Source: Avena insularis
Taxonomy: Eukaryota > Streptophyta > Magnoliopsida > Poales > Poaceae
Reading direction: 5' to 3'
DNA length: 64,000 nt
NCBI GenBank assembly: GCA_023614405.1
Contig: CM042694.1
Coordinates: forward strand, 356,208,010 to 356,272,009
Every line of letters begins with the position of its first letter. Positions within the stretch are counted from its first letter, which is position 1. The notes beneath the pieces were generated by a model, which did no database searches, was not told the DNA's origin, and was given only the letters and a program-made list of their open reading frames with translations. Shown here in pieces: positions 44,765 to 57,000 of the stretch. A program made the position numbers and the translations under genes.

Positions 44765-47700
44765 GTTGGCGCCGACCGTGGGGCAAGAGGCGCTTCGAGC
44801 TCTACGCCGGGTGAGGTCCAAGCTCTTTGCAGGAATCAGTGACACTGTAGCCATTGGACGCGTTCTCTTCTCCGGCAATGTCCCGATTGTACCTCCCCAT
44901 GAATTCTGGGTCCCGGCAAAGACGAACCCTACCTACTGCTCCACCATCCCAGTTGGAGATATCCGCATCTTCATCGGCGAAACTGACTCGGGTCCTAGCT
45001 CCAAGGAAGTCGGAAACTCCTCAAGGCCCGCACGGACCGCCTACGAGCAAGATAGTATCGTGGAAGAATCTGGGCCATGTCTCTCTCTGGAGTACGCCGA
45101 CTTAGATCGAAAAAATTCAAGGCCCACCCAAACCGCCCTGTTGGAAGGACCTCGTAGATCCGCTTGGCTTCCCCTGAGATCTAGAGACACGGAGTTCACA
45201 CTTTGTCGGCATCGTTACCATCTTCGATCTAGCTAGATGTGTTCAGAGAGAAGGAGAATATCCTCGTGAATACCTCGATAGATGGATGAGGGTGAGGGAA
45301 ACCCTAGAGGGAGACCATGCTGACAAACTCATCTACCACTTTGTGGAAGGGCTCACGCCCGGGACAGTCCTTCGGCACACACTCAGGAGGCGGCAGGCCG
45401 CCGATTTACTCACCATTGGCGATATGGTTGAAATTGTCAATAGCTATGCGGACTCCGAGGAGAACACCAAGGCCATGCTTGGTTTTGAGGTTGGAGGAAG
45501 CAACAACAACGTCCCTCCACCATCCCCCTCCACCTCCGCCATCGACAAACACCGAAGCCAACTCTGATTCAGTACTTGCCACACTATACGCTGACATCAA
45601 CCTAGATGGGGGCGGCTCAGACGCTCATTTGGAGGAATACGACGCCGCTATGAGGGAGATCAAGTAGGAAATCGAGAGGGAGGAGCACGCCAAAAAAGCT
45701 ACCACTTCCCGCTAGGTTCTACTCGCCATCGGGAACGTGATGGAAGAAGACGGACATGAACCGGAACCTGAAAGAGCTCCGCCCACGCCTGCGATTACCA
45801 GAGCGGCAGCGGCAAAGAAAGTCGCCGATCCTCCAGGTCCGGCCAAAGCCATGCCTCCTCCGGCTATTCCCCCGCGGTAGGCGCAGGAACTTACCACAGA
45901 CCCTAGTACTGCCAAGCAAACAAATCTGTCGCCACCACCATCACGTCTGCAGCTGGCAACCCATTGGCTACTCCCACCGACAAGGCGATGTATGGTCCAC
46001 CCCTTGTCGAGCCCATCACCGTCGCCCATATCTAGAGTGTTACGGAGCTTGATGAGAAACATGCAGAAATCCTCGCGGAGGCCAAATGCATCGCCGTACA
46101 TGGCGCCCAGCTAGACAGAGATTTGGCCAAGGCGCAACAATCATCAAGGCGGCAAGAGCAATAGAGGCTGAATACAAGCAATTGCTATTAAGGCAGAAGG
46201 CGAAAATGCACCAGCTCACGTCATCGAAGATCCCGACGTTCGACGCAAATTAGGATGGGAAACGTCCAAACCGGAAAAAGCCACCCAATAAATTGATTCA
46301 GAGGGGAGGCAAGTAATGCCAACTCCCGCCCTCAACATGGTCGTCGCCAAGACCCTCCTCGAACATGATAGGTTGCCAGAAGTGGTGGCTCAGGTCTATG
46401 ACCTCGTAGCCAAGGCTTGCAAGCAACATGAGAAGGCCACCTCACAAAGGCTCGAGTCCAATCCGGAGCTTTGGTAGTCCACTCTAAACATCCCTTGAAG
46501 GCCAAGATCTCCCTGCGACGAAGGATCCCATACAGGCTCCATGGAGCGAATGCGGAGGGATGCGCATAACAGTGATGATGCCATACCCATATCTTCCGAC
46601 AAGGGAGAAAAGACTTCACCCTCACCGATCACCGCCACCCCCACCATCTCGGCGTCACGACGAACCATAGTCACGCCACTGCACAAGCATGCCACCTCCC
46701 AGGTGTCCCCAAGTCGATATAGTCATACGTGACCAGGGTGAGCAACCTCAGCATGCCAGAGAGCACATCGGCAATGAAGGACATAGGAGCAGATCCCACA
46801 AGGAAGCACCACATCCGACAACCAATCGCGACAGGCGTGAGGACTCGCATGGAGGGAGCAGCAAGAAGGCTAACCCACCGCCTCCACCGCCACCATCGCC
46901 ACCCAGTAGCCATAATGGTGGAGGAAATGATGGGTCCAATAAATCACACCACAACTCCCCTCCCCATGACAAAAAAGGGAAGCAACCGCAGCCGTACAAT
47001 GCACATTCACGGCTGGACAAGATCCACGAAGCATGGGAGCTCCCTTACCTAGGGTCACGTTGTTTTGGACCGGTAATATGGGCCCCAACTTACCCCAAGG
47101 GTCTCTGGATTAACATGACCATTAAGCCCTATTACGGCACTGCCAGGCCAGCTACGTGGTTGCTGGACTATAGCGAAGCGATTCACATTGCAGGGGAAAC
47201 CATAATGTCGTCGTCAAGTACCTCCCAGTAATGCTCACCGGCACCGCCCAACAATGATTGGCGACTTGCCTGAGAAATCTGCAATTGGTTGGACATGCAT
47301 GAAGCATTCAACAAGAACTTTGAGGGTACGTACAAGCATCCTTGCACCATCGGTGACCAACAATGGTGCATGCAAGAAAAGGATGAATCCTCTTGTGCCT
47401 ATCCCGTTGGCTGGATATGAAAAATTCATGCACAGGGGTGCACAACAAACTGCTATGGCCACCTTCATCAACAGCCTGGAGAAAGGGACATTGCTCTGAC
47501 ATATGGTGAAGCGCCGTTAGGACAACAATGACCTCAACCTCAATGCGATGATTGCCATGGCTAGCGAATTCGCCAATGCTGATGATGATGCTCGCGGTTC
47601 GTTGCCGACAATAGCCATCCCTACCCAGGCCAAGAGGAACAATAACAACAAGCATAAAACTCTGCCAGAAGAGAAACAAGCACCCGACATGGTCGCCACA

Positions 47701-48120
47701 ACGTTCGCTGGCAGAGGCGGAGGCAGACAACATGGTCGTGGCCGAGGGGCTAGCCATGGACAACAGAGGAGTGATTCAACACCTTCAGAGCCCCACATTC
47801 CCTAGACATACGAAGAGTACCGTGATATGCCGTGTTTCGTCCACCTTGACACAAATGCCAAGACCACCCACACAAACCGCCAATGCAAGTTCGGCAACAA
47901 CCTCAAGGAATACCCTGAGTCCGGCTACAAGAGAAGTCGGAAGAACAGACCCTGCGGAAAGGGAAAAGGGAAGAACAAGGAGGAAGAATCCAAGGAATCA
48001 AGTGACATGGACGAAGATGTGGAACCCAAGTCCACCGACAAAGGCAATGGCAAGGGCAAGAACCCCTTCGAAAAGAAGGCCCCAGTCTACCACACCTTCC
48101 TTGGTACTCCCATCGTCTAG
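44736..48120 (+). pseudogene. gag: E8 gag pseudogene with two capsid-like segments
   Basis: The frame opens at ATG 44736 within the LTR (MAYSSAIPGQLAPTVGQ), runs through the primer site and stops at 45234-45236. Capsid-like sequence appears twice: at about 45205-45480 (YLDRWMRVRETLEG, LRHTLRRRQ) and at about 47030-47610 (LGSRCFGPVIWAP, YLARWLDMKNSC). Between them lies a Pro/Ala-rich and charged stretch (45570-46990). A GRGGGRQHGRGRG basic stretch and a knuckle-like CFVHLDTNAKTTHTNRQC (47828) follow, then a Lys-rich linker to a stop at 48118-48120. Numerous stops and frameshifts. The first capsid-like segment has no counterpart at that place in E9 gag. Confidence 0.8.
44767..44784 (+). other. 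E8 primer binding site
   Basis: TGGCGCCGACCGTGGGGC, two bases after the LTR. The E9 site TGGCACCCACCGTGGGGC is closely related. I do not assign the tRNA. The site is translated in the gag frame as QLAPTVGQ. Confidence 0.85.
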
Positions 48121-48159
48121 GCCTAGAAGACTTCCTTGAGGATACTAATGGCTACCATC

Positions 48160-49249
48160 CCTCCTGTTCCCAGTACATCAGGTGGTCGGAGATTCCAATC
48201 ACTTGGGACAGGTAAGATCATCCATACCTTATCCCAACAGAGAACAAGTATGCCATGGTCATCAACCCATTGATTAGCAACACAGAGTTCACCAAGTGCC
48301 TCGTGGACAGTGGAAGCAACATCCACATCATGTACCTAGATACGCTACACAAGATGAACTTTACGGAGACTCAGCTAAGGAAGAGTAACATCGTGTTCCA
48401 CGGTGTCGTTCCTGGCCATCAAGCTAATTCCCTTAACTACATCACCCTTCTGGTCGCCTTTGGTGATGTCAACAACTACCACCAAGAACACATGACCTTT
48501 GAAATGGTCCCCTTCAAGAGCGTCTACCACATCATATTTGGACGCGACATCTTCTACTCCTTCTTCGCCAGGCCATGCTTCGTCTACAACAAGCTCAAGA
48601 TACCCGGATGAAATGGCATCATCACCGTTGACGGAAACTTCACCAAGGCAAGGGAGTGTGATATGAGAAAATGTGCTTTAACCAAAGCCGTCCTCTATGG
48701 TGAAGAAGTCAAGGAGATCTAGAGCCAGCTTGACGCCTCGGAGATGCCGGCTTTGAAGAAGCAAATTACTACTACTGAGCCCGCATTCAAGGCCACCATC
48801 AGGACCAAGCAGGTGGAGCTTGTTGAAGGAGATTCCTCCAAGACCACCGCCATTGGCATGGACCTGGATCCCAAATAGGATAGCGCGATCGTCGAGTTAC
48901 TCTATGAGAATAAAGACATCTTTGCTTTGCAACCTACCGACATGAAAGGTGTACCTAGGGAACTTGCCAAGCACATCTTGGATATTGATCCTAGGGCCAA
49001 ACTGATGAAGCAACGTCTACGACATTTCGGTGATGAAAGATTACAGGCTATAGGCAAAGAGATAGCTAGGTTACTTAAGGCTAGTTTCATCCGAGAAGTC
49101 ATTCAAACCCAATGGGTGGCAAATCCTGTACTTGTCCCCAAAAAGGGAACCAAAGAATTAAGAATGTGTGTTGATTACACCGTCTTGAACAAAGCGTGTC
49201 CGAAGAATCCATTTGTTGTGCCTCGCATTGACCAAGTCATTGACTCGAC
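48160..49249 (+). pseudogene. pol: E8 pol, first part: protease and N-terminal RT
   Basis: Protease has the canonical VDSGSNIHIMY (Asp codon 48306-48308), unlike E1 and E9. The same frame continues with stops at about 48609, 48719 and 48876 through the RT fingers (FALQPTDMKGVPRELAKH, ELRMCVDYTVLNKACPK, VPRIDQVIDS) to 49249, where E9 interrupts a Thr codon. Confidence 0.9.
49245..49249. other. E9 target site duplication, left copy
   Basis: TCGAC, repeated identically at 63499-63503. Joining 49249 to 63504 restores the RT reading IDSTAGSELLCFLDAYSGYH. Confidence 0.95.
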
Positions 49250-49764
49250 TGTCATCGGATTGATGACAAGTACGCCATGAGGGGGTCCTCGAGGCGTGTG
49301 GAAGATAAGGGTGTGAGACGTACGGTGTTCCGGAACGGTGAGCACACAAGTTTACCCAGGTTCGAATCCGTCGGCTTTGGACGGATCCTACTCCTGCTAG
49401 CAATCCAGTAGTATGGTAGGGCTGGAATATGGGTTACAAGGGTTTCGCCTGTGCGAGTTGAGATTGTAGACTATTGTGAGGGTGCCCTAAAGGCTCTCCC
49501 TAGGACGGTTTATATAGATATCCGGCCTAGGGTTTACAGGAGAGATCTATCCGGCTACGACTAAGAGTCAGTTATAGAGTACATCTTGAACTACAAGTAA
49601 CACTATGGGCCTATGTCGGTAAGTCTTCTAGGCCTTCCTGTAGCTAGACTGGACTCCGCCTCTTCTCCTTGACTGGGCCGCCCGTGAAGCAAAGATCTAA
49701 CGCGAAGTAGGCCACCCTGGTCAGTGAGGAATTGTGAGGATACTCAGAAAGTATAGCCCCAACA
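49250..49764 (-). repeat. E9 3' LTR (515 bp)
   Basis: Pairs with 62984-63498. On minus it reads TGTTGGGGCTATAC to GATGACA. A TATATAA box lies near 49512. The adjacent GCAGCCCCCGGAAG (49765-49778) is the polypurine-tract region on minus. Confidence 0.95.
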
Positions 49765-50070
49765 GCAGCCCCCGGAAGTCTCCAAGATCCAAAGTCGGAT
49801 TCATCATCATATAGCTTGATCTTCGGCTTGCAGAATCTTGAAGGGTTCCTGAAACTTCAAAACAAAAGATACGATCCGGGTCTTAAAAAATAAGCTAGAC
49901 CTATGAGTACGTTTATTCGTGCTTCCAACTCAAAATTCAAACTAAGCCGGAACTTGGTCTCTGACGTAATCTGATAACAGTCATGGTCAAGTCACGTCAT
50001 TGACATACATTTCCTGTCAGCACGACCCTTGGTGGGTCCGCCTTTTGCGGAAGCGAGGCGCCGTTTGAAT
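49765..50070 (+). other. E9 region between 3' LTR and antisense-gene promoter
   Basis: Non-coding. Aligns with 10540-10806 of E1. No repeats or frames worth calling. Confidence 0.6.
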
Positions 50071-50332
50071 TCGTGCGTGGAGATCGAGGCGGCGTAATCA
50101 TCACGCGGGGGTTTCCCCGTCCTTTCCACGACGTGTGACACGTTCACTATAGCGTTTACACGAATCTTGACGCACCTGACGGATATAAGTGGTGTGGATT
50201 ATTTCCCCCATCTTCTCACCAGTTTTCAGCGCTATTTCCTTCTCCTCTACGCCTCCTACGAACATAGCGCTCCTCCGTCCCCGAAAAAACCTCCAGCACC
50301 ACCCATCCAAGGTCACCGGCGCACCGGAAAGA
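50071..50332 (+). promoter_or_regulatory. Putative promoter and 5' leader of the E9 antisense gene
   Basis: TATA-like GGATATAAG at 50181-50189, 149 bp before the ATG. Upstream blocks GTAATCATCACG (50094), TCCACGACG (50126) and CACGAATCTTG (50159) are shared with E1 in the same order and spacing. The leader between box and ATG is C/T-rich. Confidence 0.55.
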
Positions 50333-53300
50333 ATGGCTTCTTCATCATCCTCTAGCTTGGCAGTGACAGCAACGGCAGCGGCGACGGTGGTGGTGGCAGA
50401 GAAGGAGAGCCACCGTGGAGTTTGGATCTCGTGCGTCCTCGACGACCCCAAACTCCACGTCGTTGAAGATGAAGGGCTCCTCCGCACCGGCGACTGGCGG
50501 AGCGGCTTCGGTGAAACCGTCCCAACCCCCGCGACGACGGGCGAGTGCATTTCGGCACTCACCTTGATAGAGGTCTTTCTTTTCCTCCCTCAGATTTCTT
50601 TTCCGAGGTGATAGATCATTATGGTGTTCATCTCCACCATCTCCCCCCGAACTCCATCTTAGAGATGAGTGTGTATGCCTCTTTGTGCGAGGGGTATCTC
50701 GGCATTAGGCCGAGCCTTACTCTCTTCCGGTACTATTTTCATGTCCAGAGAAATTCCATAACTACCGGTAATCCTTATATTACCGGTAACATTAGTCTTT
50801 CGGTTAGGCGAGAGCGTGTTTATCCCCGGATCATGGCAAGTGAGTCGGTTAAACAATGGTCATCCACTTTTTTTCTATCATAAGGATATCCCCGCTCCCG
50901 GCAAAGATCATGCTTTGCCGGCTTTCATTGATGGAGCCGCCACGCCCCAAGAGTCCTGGGACGAGCTTGCTCTGACCCTCAGTGACGATCTGTTTCTCGC
51001 CAAGGGACGGATCGCATATCTGAAGAAGCACAAGGGCCTGAAAGGGTCCGACTTGGTTCAATGTTGGGTGGCACGCCGGATCCAACCCCTTCAACATTAT
51101 GGAGATCGACTGATGCATTCCATCATGTCGTCGAAGAAGGATTCCCTCCGCATCATCTCCAAGACCTTAGAGCCGAAAGACTATGTAAGCCAAATCAAAT
51201 GGCTGATAAGGGAGCAGATTGAGAGGAAAATTCCGAAGCTATCCCTGGACATGCACACAACGGAAGATCCTATTGTGCCGGTAAACTTCAGCAGTAACTC
51301 TTTTTATGTGCTCATCTTTATGTTATTTTTGCAATACTGAGATACTTCTCCTTTTCAGCTTGCTGACCTCCTCGAGTCAGAGTTCGCTCCTATCGAGGGA
51401 TATCCTCCTAAATTTTCTCAGGACGACGGTGAATTGGTCCCAATGCCAGATGTCGTTCCTCAGAAATGCAAGGCACCGACATTTGCCATCGGCACCAAAG
51501 AAGTGCCCGTTGTGAAGAGGTAATCTTTCCTCACAAGGTCTTTGTATTTTTCTTGTAATTCCTTCTGAGATGTAATGTTCTTTGTTCTTATTATCTTCTC
51601 AGAGCTAAACAACTCATCAAGGGCAAGGGGAAGGGAACTACCTCGAAACCTCTGCGCTAGTCGAAGCTCAAACTGGCTTCTCCTGCCGTGGCTCCTCCGA
51701 CTCCTGCCCCTCAGCCTTCTGCAGCACCGGAGATTACTCCATCTCCGACCGTTGCGGGATATCTGGCTCAACCATCAGAGCCAACAATCCTTGAATCGCA
51801 AACTGATGTCACCATGAGTGACTCAGGTGTTGATAAGGGTGAACCCTCTTCGGGTAATGATCCCTCGGTAGAGACCTTTGCCGAGAATCTCCTGGACAAT
51901 CCGGGACTTGCCAAGCTTATCTTATCTTGGAACTCTGCCGAAGAAGAAGCGCAAGAAGCAGAGGATATCAAACACTCTGATCTTCTTGAACAAGTTCGAC
52001 TTCGTGACGAGAAGATAAGATTCGGCGCGCTTCCAACTGCGCCGGTAATCCCGCTAACTTTCGCTGAAAAGGTTGTCACTGAAGTGAATACGAGTTTAGA
52101 CAAACTCATTAGCGAACAATATGTAAGTCAGAATTCCAACTCCCATTTTTCCTTATTTCATATCATATCCTCTAGCCCCCAAGCATGAAGCTGGAAAATC
52201 AAGTCCGGTTTTATGCTTCCTTAGGACGCCAAAGAATGAACTAGTGTAGCCCCCAAGGCTCGTGCTGATATTAGTAAAGATATTAGCCCGAGTCTTTAGT
52301 AGACTTTTGACTCTGGGTATTCTGACTTACAGAAAGTATATTCCTATAACCAGGATTTGTTGAAGAATGTTTGCAACAAGCGGAAAGAGATCAAAGCTCT
52401 CTGGCTTGAAAATGCATAGCTGAAGGTTTCCAAGGATGAGGCCGAAGGTAAACATTCTGAAAGTCAAACCTTGTGTTTTATTTCATAGTCGAATTTTGTT
52501 GAATTGTTTGTTCTTTTGACTTACAGCACTGGTAAAACAGTCATGCGCTATGATTGAAGAGGCCGAGAATCTTAAGACCTTGGTGGTGGAAAAGAAAGAA
52601 ATTCGCCAACAGCTGGATAAGCTTAAGGCAGACCATGAGAATAGCATTGCTCAAATTCTCGAATCCACCTCCATGGCCACCGAGGAGCGTGATCGCAAGA
52701 TTACGCTTCAAGATAAGAAAATTTCGGATCTCAGCAATGAGCTATTCAGAGAAAAGGACATTTCCGAGGCACTCCAGGCTGAACTCCAAAGTCTTCGTGA
52801 AGAGAAGGCCAAAGTCGACGATGTCATCTTTGGTATGTTTCCCTTTTTCTGACTTATATGCATCTTCTGACTCTTTTTGGAGTCTGCGTTTTACTTGACT
52901 TACCCTTTGCATTATATGCGCCGGTCCTCTGAACTTGATGGACTCAGTCTCTGCCGAATCTCGCACCAGCCGGCTTACCCAAGTCGGTGATTTGCTGCAT
53001 GACTTCCGCCAATCCCTCGAAGATATTGGCAAAGTTCTCAAGGTTTCGGACATGCATAGCATGTCCGGTTTTGAGGTGCGAGACAAGGCCAAGGATATGC
53101 TGCAGCTTGTTCAGGACTGGAACATGTCCTACGCATGAACCGCAGCGCAAAATGCTCTCACCATGGTTATGAGCCACCATGGAAACATGGAGATCTGGCA
53201 AGTAACCAGAGGGTACTGCAAGGTGGACGAAGACGGACAGGAGCAAGACATCAAGGCCTTCATGGACTCCTGCGCCAGATATGGGTGCCACATAGCTGAT

Positions 53301-53482
53301 TTGACCAGCTACGACACTCCTTTCTTCACCCGCGTGGACACGCCGCCTCCGCCTTCCGAAGAAACAGCTGAAGTTTCCGACGATGATCAAACCATATCGG
53401 ATTTGAACATCTCAGAACGTTATCAAGCCAAGGCTATGTATCCAGCGAGCCGGCAGCTCGTACCTCTCCCCCTGCATCATAG
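50333..53482 (+). pseudogene. E9 antisense accessory gene (aORF), six exons, Transposase_28-like protein
   Basis: Exons 50333-51280, 51359-51519, 51603-52122, 52333-52447, 52527-52832, 52923-53482. Introns start GT and end AG, except the last acceptor (CG at 52921-52922; E1 has AG). Phases fit at every junction: 0, 2, 0, 1, 1. The ATG starts a Ser/Ala-rich stretch; the conserved domain (GTHLDRGLSFPPSDFF, LHHLPPN, CEGYLGIRPSL) ends near 51280. Exon 3 is Pro/Ser-rich then acidic; exons 4-5 are coiled coil (ENLKTLVVEKKEIRQQLDKL). Exon 6 has SHHGNMEIWQVTRGY and TPFFTRVDTPPPP. Breaks: a 1-bp loss near 50540, a shift near 50875, stops at 51658-51660 (shared with E1), near 52419 and at about 53136, and a 1-bp shift near the end. 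The spliced length would be about 870 residues. The domain is my recollection of the plant 'putative gypsy type transposon' family; its function is unknown. Confidence 0.88.
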
Positions 53483-54061
53483 AGTATGAGAAGAACAATA
53501 TGTTATTCTGAAAACAATTTGGGTCTGTAAATAAGTAGTACAATACTTTTGCTAGTGCTAAGTTTTAATTTATCTATTCAGCACTTTTGGCTTTGATATT
53601 ATGTGCCTGAAATGTTTGCATAAGCACTTGTATTTTTTGTCTACACTTATCGTCTATCTGGCTTTCCGCCTCGTCCCTTCCGTGAGCCGGCCAACTTTCA
53701 GCACGGAAACTTTGCCGAGCAACGGAGCTTAATTGCTAAACCAGTTTAAACTCGGAAACAAAGCCGGCTTCCAGTACCAACAATTCACTACTCGGAAAAT
53801 GCCCACATCCAGCAATCAGACAAATAACCAAAGTATAAACTAGAAAATTTAGATTTATACCCAAAGGTATAAATTTTAGAATCGGAAATCTAAACCAGAA
53901 CAAACATGAGCATAAATTTCTTTCAAGTATTCTGGGATTTTCGACTGTGACATGATCATTCGGAAATAAGATGGTAAAAACTTCTTAGAAAGATTTTGAG
54001 GGAACCAAGACTTTATTTCTCATTGAACAGGTACACATATATGATTACAAAGAAAAATAAA
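53483..54061. other. E9 spacer between the convergent antisense gene and pol
   Basis: Counterpart of 6486-7063 in E1. A TTTATT (AATAAA on minus) near 54012 lies 45-50 bp beyond the pol stop. AATAAG near 53531 lies about 50 bp past the aORF stop and could serve it. No frames. Confidence 0.65.
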
Positions 54062-57000
54062 CTAAGAATAAAAGGGACATAGCTGAGCAATATTCCATGG
54101 TCTATCTAACTCATCCGGATTTGTACTGTCTCTAGCTCTCTTTCTCTTCTTAGTAGCAGGTCTTTCTTTGACTGGCCGCATATCAGTTAGGTAGTATGAA
54201 CCATTGTGCAATACTCGACTAACTAAAAATGGCCCTTCCCATACTGGGGACAGTTTATGCTTTCTTTGTTGCACAAGCCGGAGAACCAAATCGCCCTTAT
54301 TAAAAGATCGGTTTCTGACTCTCTGGCTATGATACTTGTGTAACTTCTGCTGATAGGCTGTTGATCTCATCGCAGCAACAACGCGAACTTCTTCTACTAA
54401 GTCGAGATCATTTTGTCGAGAAATTTCGGCATCCTCTTCAATATACGCGGCCACTCTAGGAGAAGTGTGAATCAAATCACTAGGAAGAACTGCTTCTGCG
54501 CCATAAACCAAGAAGAAAGGTGTATATCTGGTTGACCTGTTTGGAGTTGTTCGTAAACTCCATATTACAGAAGGTAATTCTCTCTTGCCCCCCCAAGACG
54601 TCGTAGTGGTGCTTCGAGTCTTGGTTTTAGGCCCTGTAAGATTAAACCATTTGCTCTTTCGACCTGTCCATTAGCTTGTGGATGTGCGACTAACACAATG
54701 TCAAGCCGGATATTTTGTTCATTGCAGAATTCGGCAAGCTCTCCCATAGAAAACTTACTCCCTTTGTCCGTGATAATGCTATGCGGATAACCGTATCGGA
54801 TTATAACATCCTCAACAAATCTTCTAGTTGTTGCTCCATCACAACTAGTGATGGGTTTAGCCTCAATCCATTTGGTGAACTTATCCACCATCACTAAGAG
54901 GTGAGTAAATCCACTTGGAGCCCATTTAAACGGTCCTACCATATCAAGCCCCCAGACCGCGAAAGGCCATGTTATAGGTATTGTTCGCAGCTGATCAACC
55001 GGAACATGAGCTTGTTTGGTGTACTTTTGGCAGCCCTTGCACGTATTGACTAGCCGTTCAGCATCTGCCTTGGCTGTAAGCCAGAAAAAACTATGTCGGA
55101 AAGCTTTAGCCACTAAAGATTTGGCTGCAGCGTGGTGATCACACGCCTTCGTGGATCTCTCGTAAGATTTCCACTCCTTTTTCCGGAGATACACAGCGCT
55201 GAAAGACCCAGATGCACTCCTCTTATAGAGCTCACCACTAATTATAGTATAGGATTTTCTTGCCAGACGATCTGCCGGCTCAGAACTTCATCATTAGGTA
55301 ATTTTCCGTCTATCAAGAAATCAAAATAGGGTTGATTCCAACTGGGAATCATAGCCAGAACTTCTACTAAAGGTGAGTCGGATTTGGTCGGATATTACTC
55401 ATCTACTCCCTTTATAGAGGGAACTTTGAGGTGCTCTAGAAAAGCGCCATCCGAGACCTTTTTCCGGGTAGAGCCTATTCGAGATAGTGCATCTGCTTCC
55501 TCATTTTCTGTTCGAGGGATGTGTTGAACTTCAAACCCTTCAAACGATTTAGATAATTCATCCACGACAGCCCTATATGCTGCCATGTGTTTGTTTGCCT
55601 TACAGATATCCGACACTTGTTGTGCAACAAGATCTGAATCTCCATAACACATTAAATGTCGGATGCCGATGTCCTTAGCAATCCGTATTCCATGCAGTAG
55701 TGCTTCATACTCGGCAATGTTGTTCATCATCGTGAAGTGTATCTGCAATACAAAGAACAGTTTATCACCTTGGGGTGACTTGAGCACCACGCCAGCCCCC
55801 GAGCCCCCGAGCGCTTTAGACCCGTCAAAATCTTAGGTCCAGTATTCTGACTCTAGCAGGGTCATACTCTCCGTTGTCTCTGTCCAATCAACGACAAAGT
55901 CAGCGAGAATTTGGGATTTGATTGCTATACGAGGTTTGTACTCAATATCGAAAGCTGAGAGCTCTATGCCCCATTTGGCGATGCGTCCTGTGGCGTCACT
56001 ATTGTTGATTATATCTCTCATGGGAGCTGTGATCACCATAGTAATTGGATGTTCCTGAAAATAATGTCGTAACTTACGAGATGCTAAGAACACATCGTAA
56101 GCCAGCTTTTGATAATGCGGATACCGCTGTTTTGATTCTGTTAAGACCTCGCTGAGATAGTAAGTCGGACGCTGCACCAGGTGTTCCTGATTTTCCTTCG
56201 GTCTCTCCACCACCATGACGATATTGACGACTTTGTTTGTCGCAGCAAGATAGAGCAACATCGGTTCCTGTGGTTTTGGTGCTGCAAGGATGGGAGCAGA
56301 TGAGAGTACTGCTTTCAAGTCTTGTAGTGCAGCTTCAGCTTCGTCGTTCCAAACAAAATTCTTGGTCTTTTTCAGGAGCTTGTATAGTGGTGCGGCTCTT
56401 TCACCGAGCCGGCTTACAACCGACTGACTACAACAATGCAACCAGTTAGTCTTTATACGTCCTTTAGGCGAGTCGGCCTGGAAATATTGAGTATAGCCTT
56501 GATTTTGTCTCGGTTTACCTCTATGCCTCTTTGAGACACGATAAAACCTAACAATTTTCCAGCTGGGATTCCAAAGAAGCATTTCTTCGAGTTAAGCATT
56601 ATGTTGTATTTTCGTAGATTAGCGAACGTTTCCTCCAAGTCTAAAATCAGGGTTTCCTTCTTTTTAGACATCACCACAATATCATCCACATATGCATGTA
56701 CATTGCGTCTGATTTGATCGTGGAGGCAACACTGCATTGTGCGTTGGTACGTAGCTCCTGCGTTTTTTAGCCCAAAGGGCATCGTAATGAAATAGAAGGT
56801 TCCGAAGGGGGTTATGAATGAAGTTTTGACTTTGTCAGATTCCTTCATCCGGATTTGGTGATAACCAGAATATGCGTCGAGAAAACATAGGAGTTCTGAG
56901 CCTGCCGTAGAATCGATAACTTAATCAATCCTAGGCAGAGCGAACGGATCTTTGGGACAAGCCTTGTTCAAGGCAGTATATTCAACACACATCCTTAAAT

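Larger units (their letters stand above)
44239..49249 (+). mobile_element. E8 (left part): Tat-like Ty3/Gypsy retrotransposon
   Basis: 5' LTR, primer binding site, gag, protease and the start of RT. Interrupted by E9 at 49250 and resumed at 63504 with the frame restored across the TCGAC duplication. It is a distant relative of E1 and E9: the LTR starts TGTTGGGGATATGC, the primer site is TGGCGCC-type, and the protease and RT are similar. Confidence 0.92.

Noticed and set aside
50167..50355. Short plus-strand frame overlapping the start of the antisense gene (leader ORF)
   Set aside because: Not conserved in E1 at the same place; the ATG at 50333 is supported by the following conserved coding sequence.
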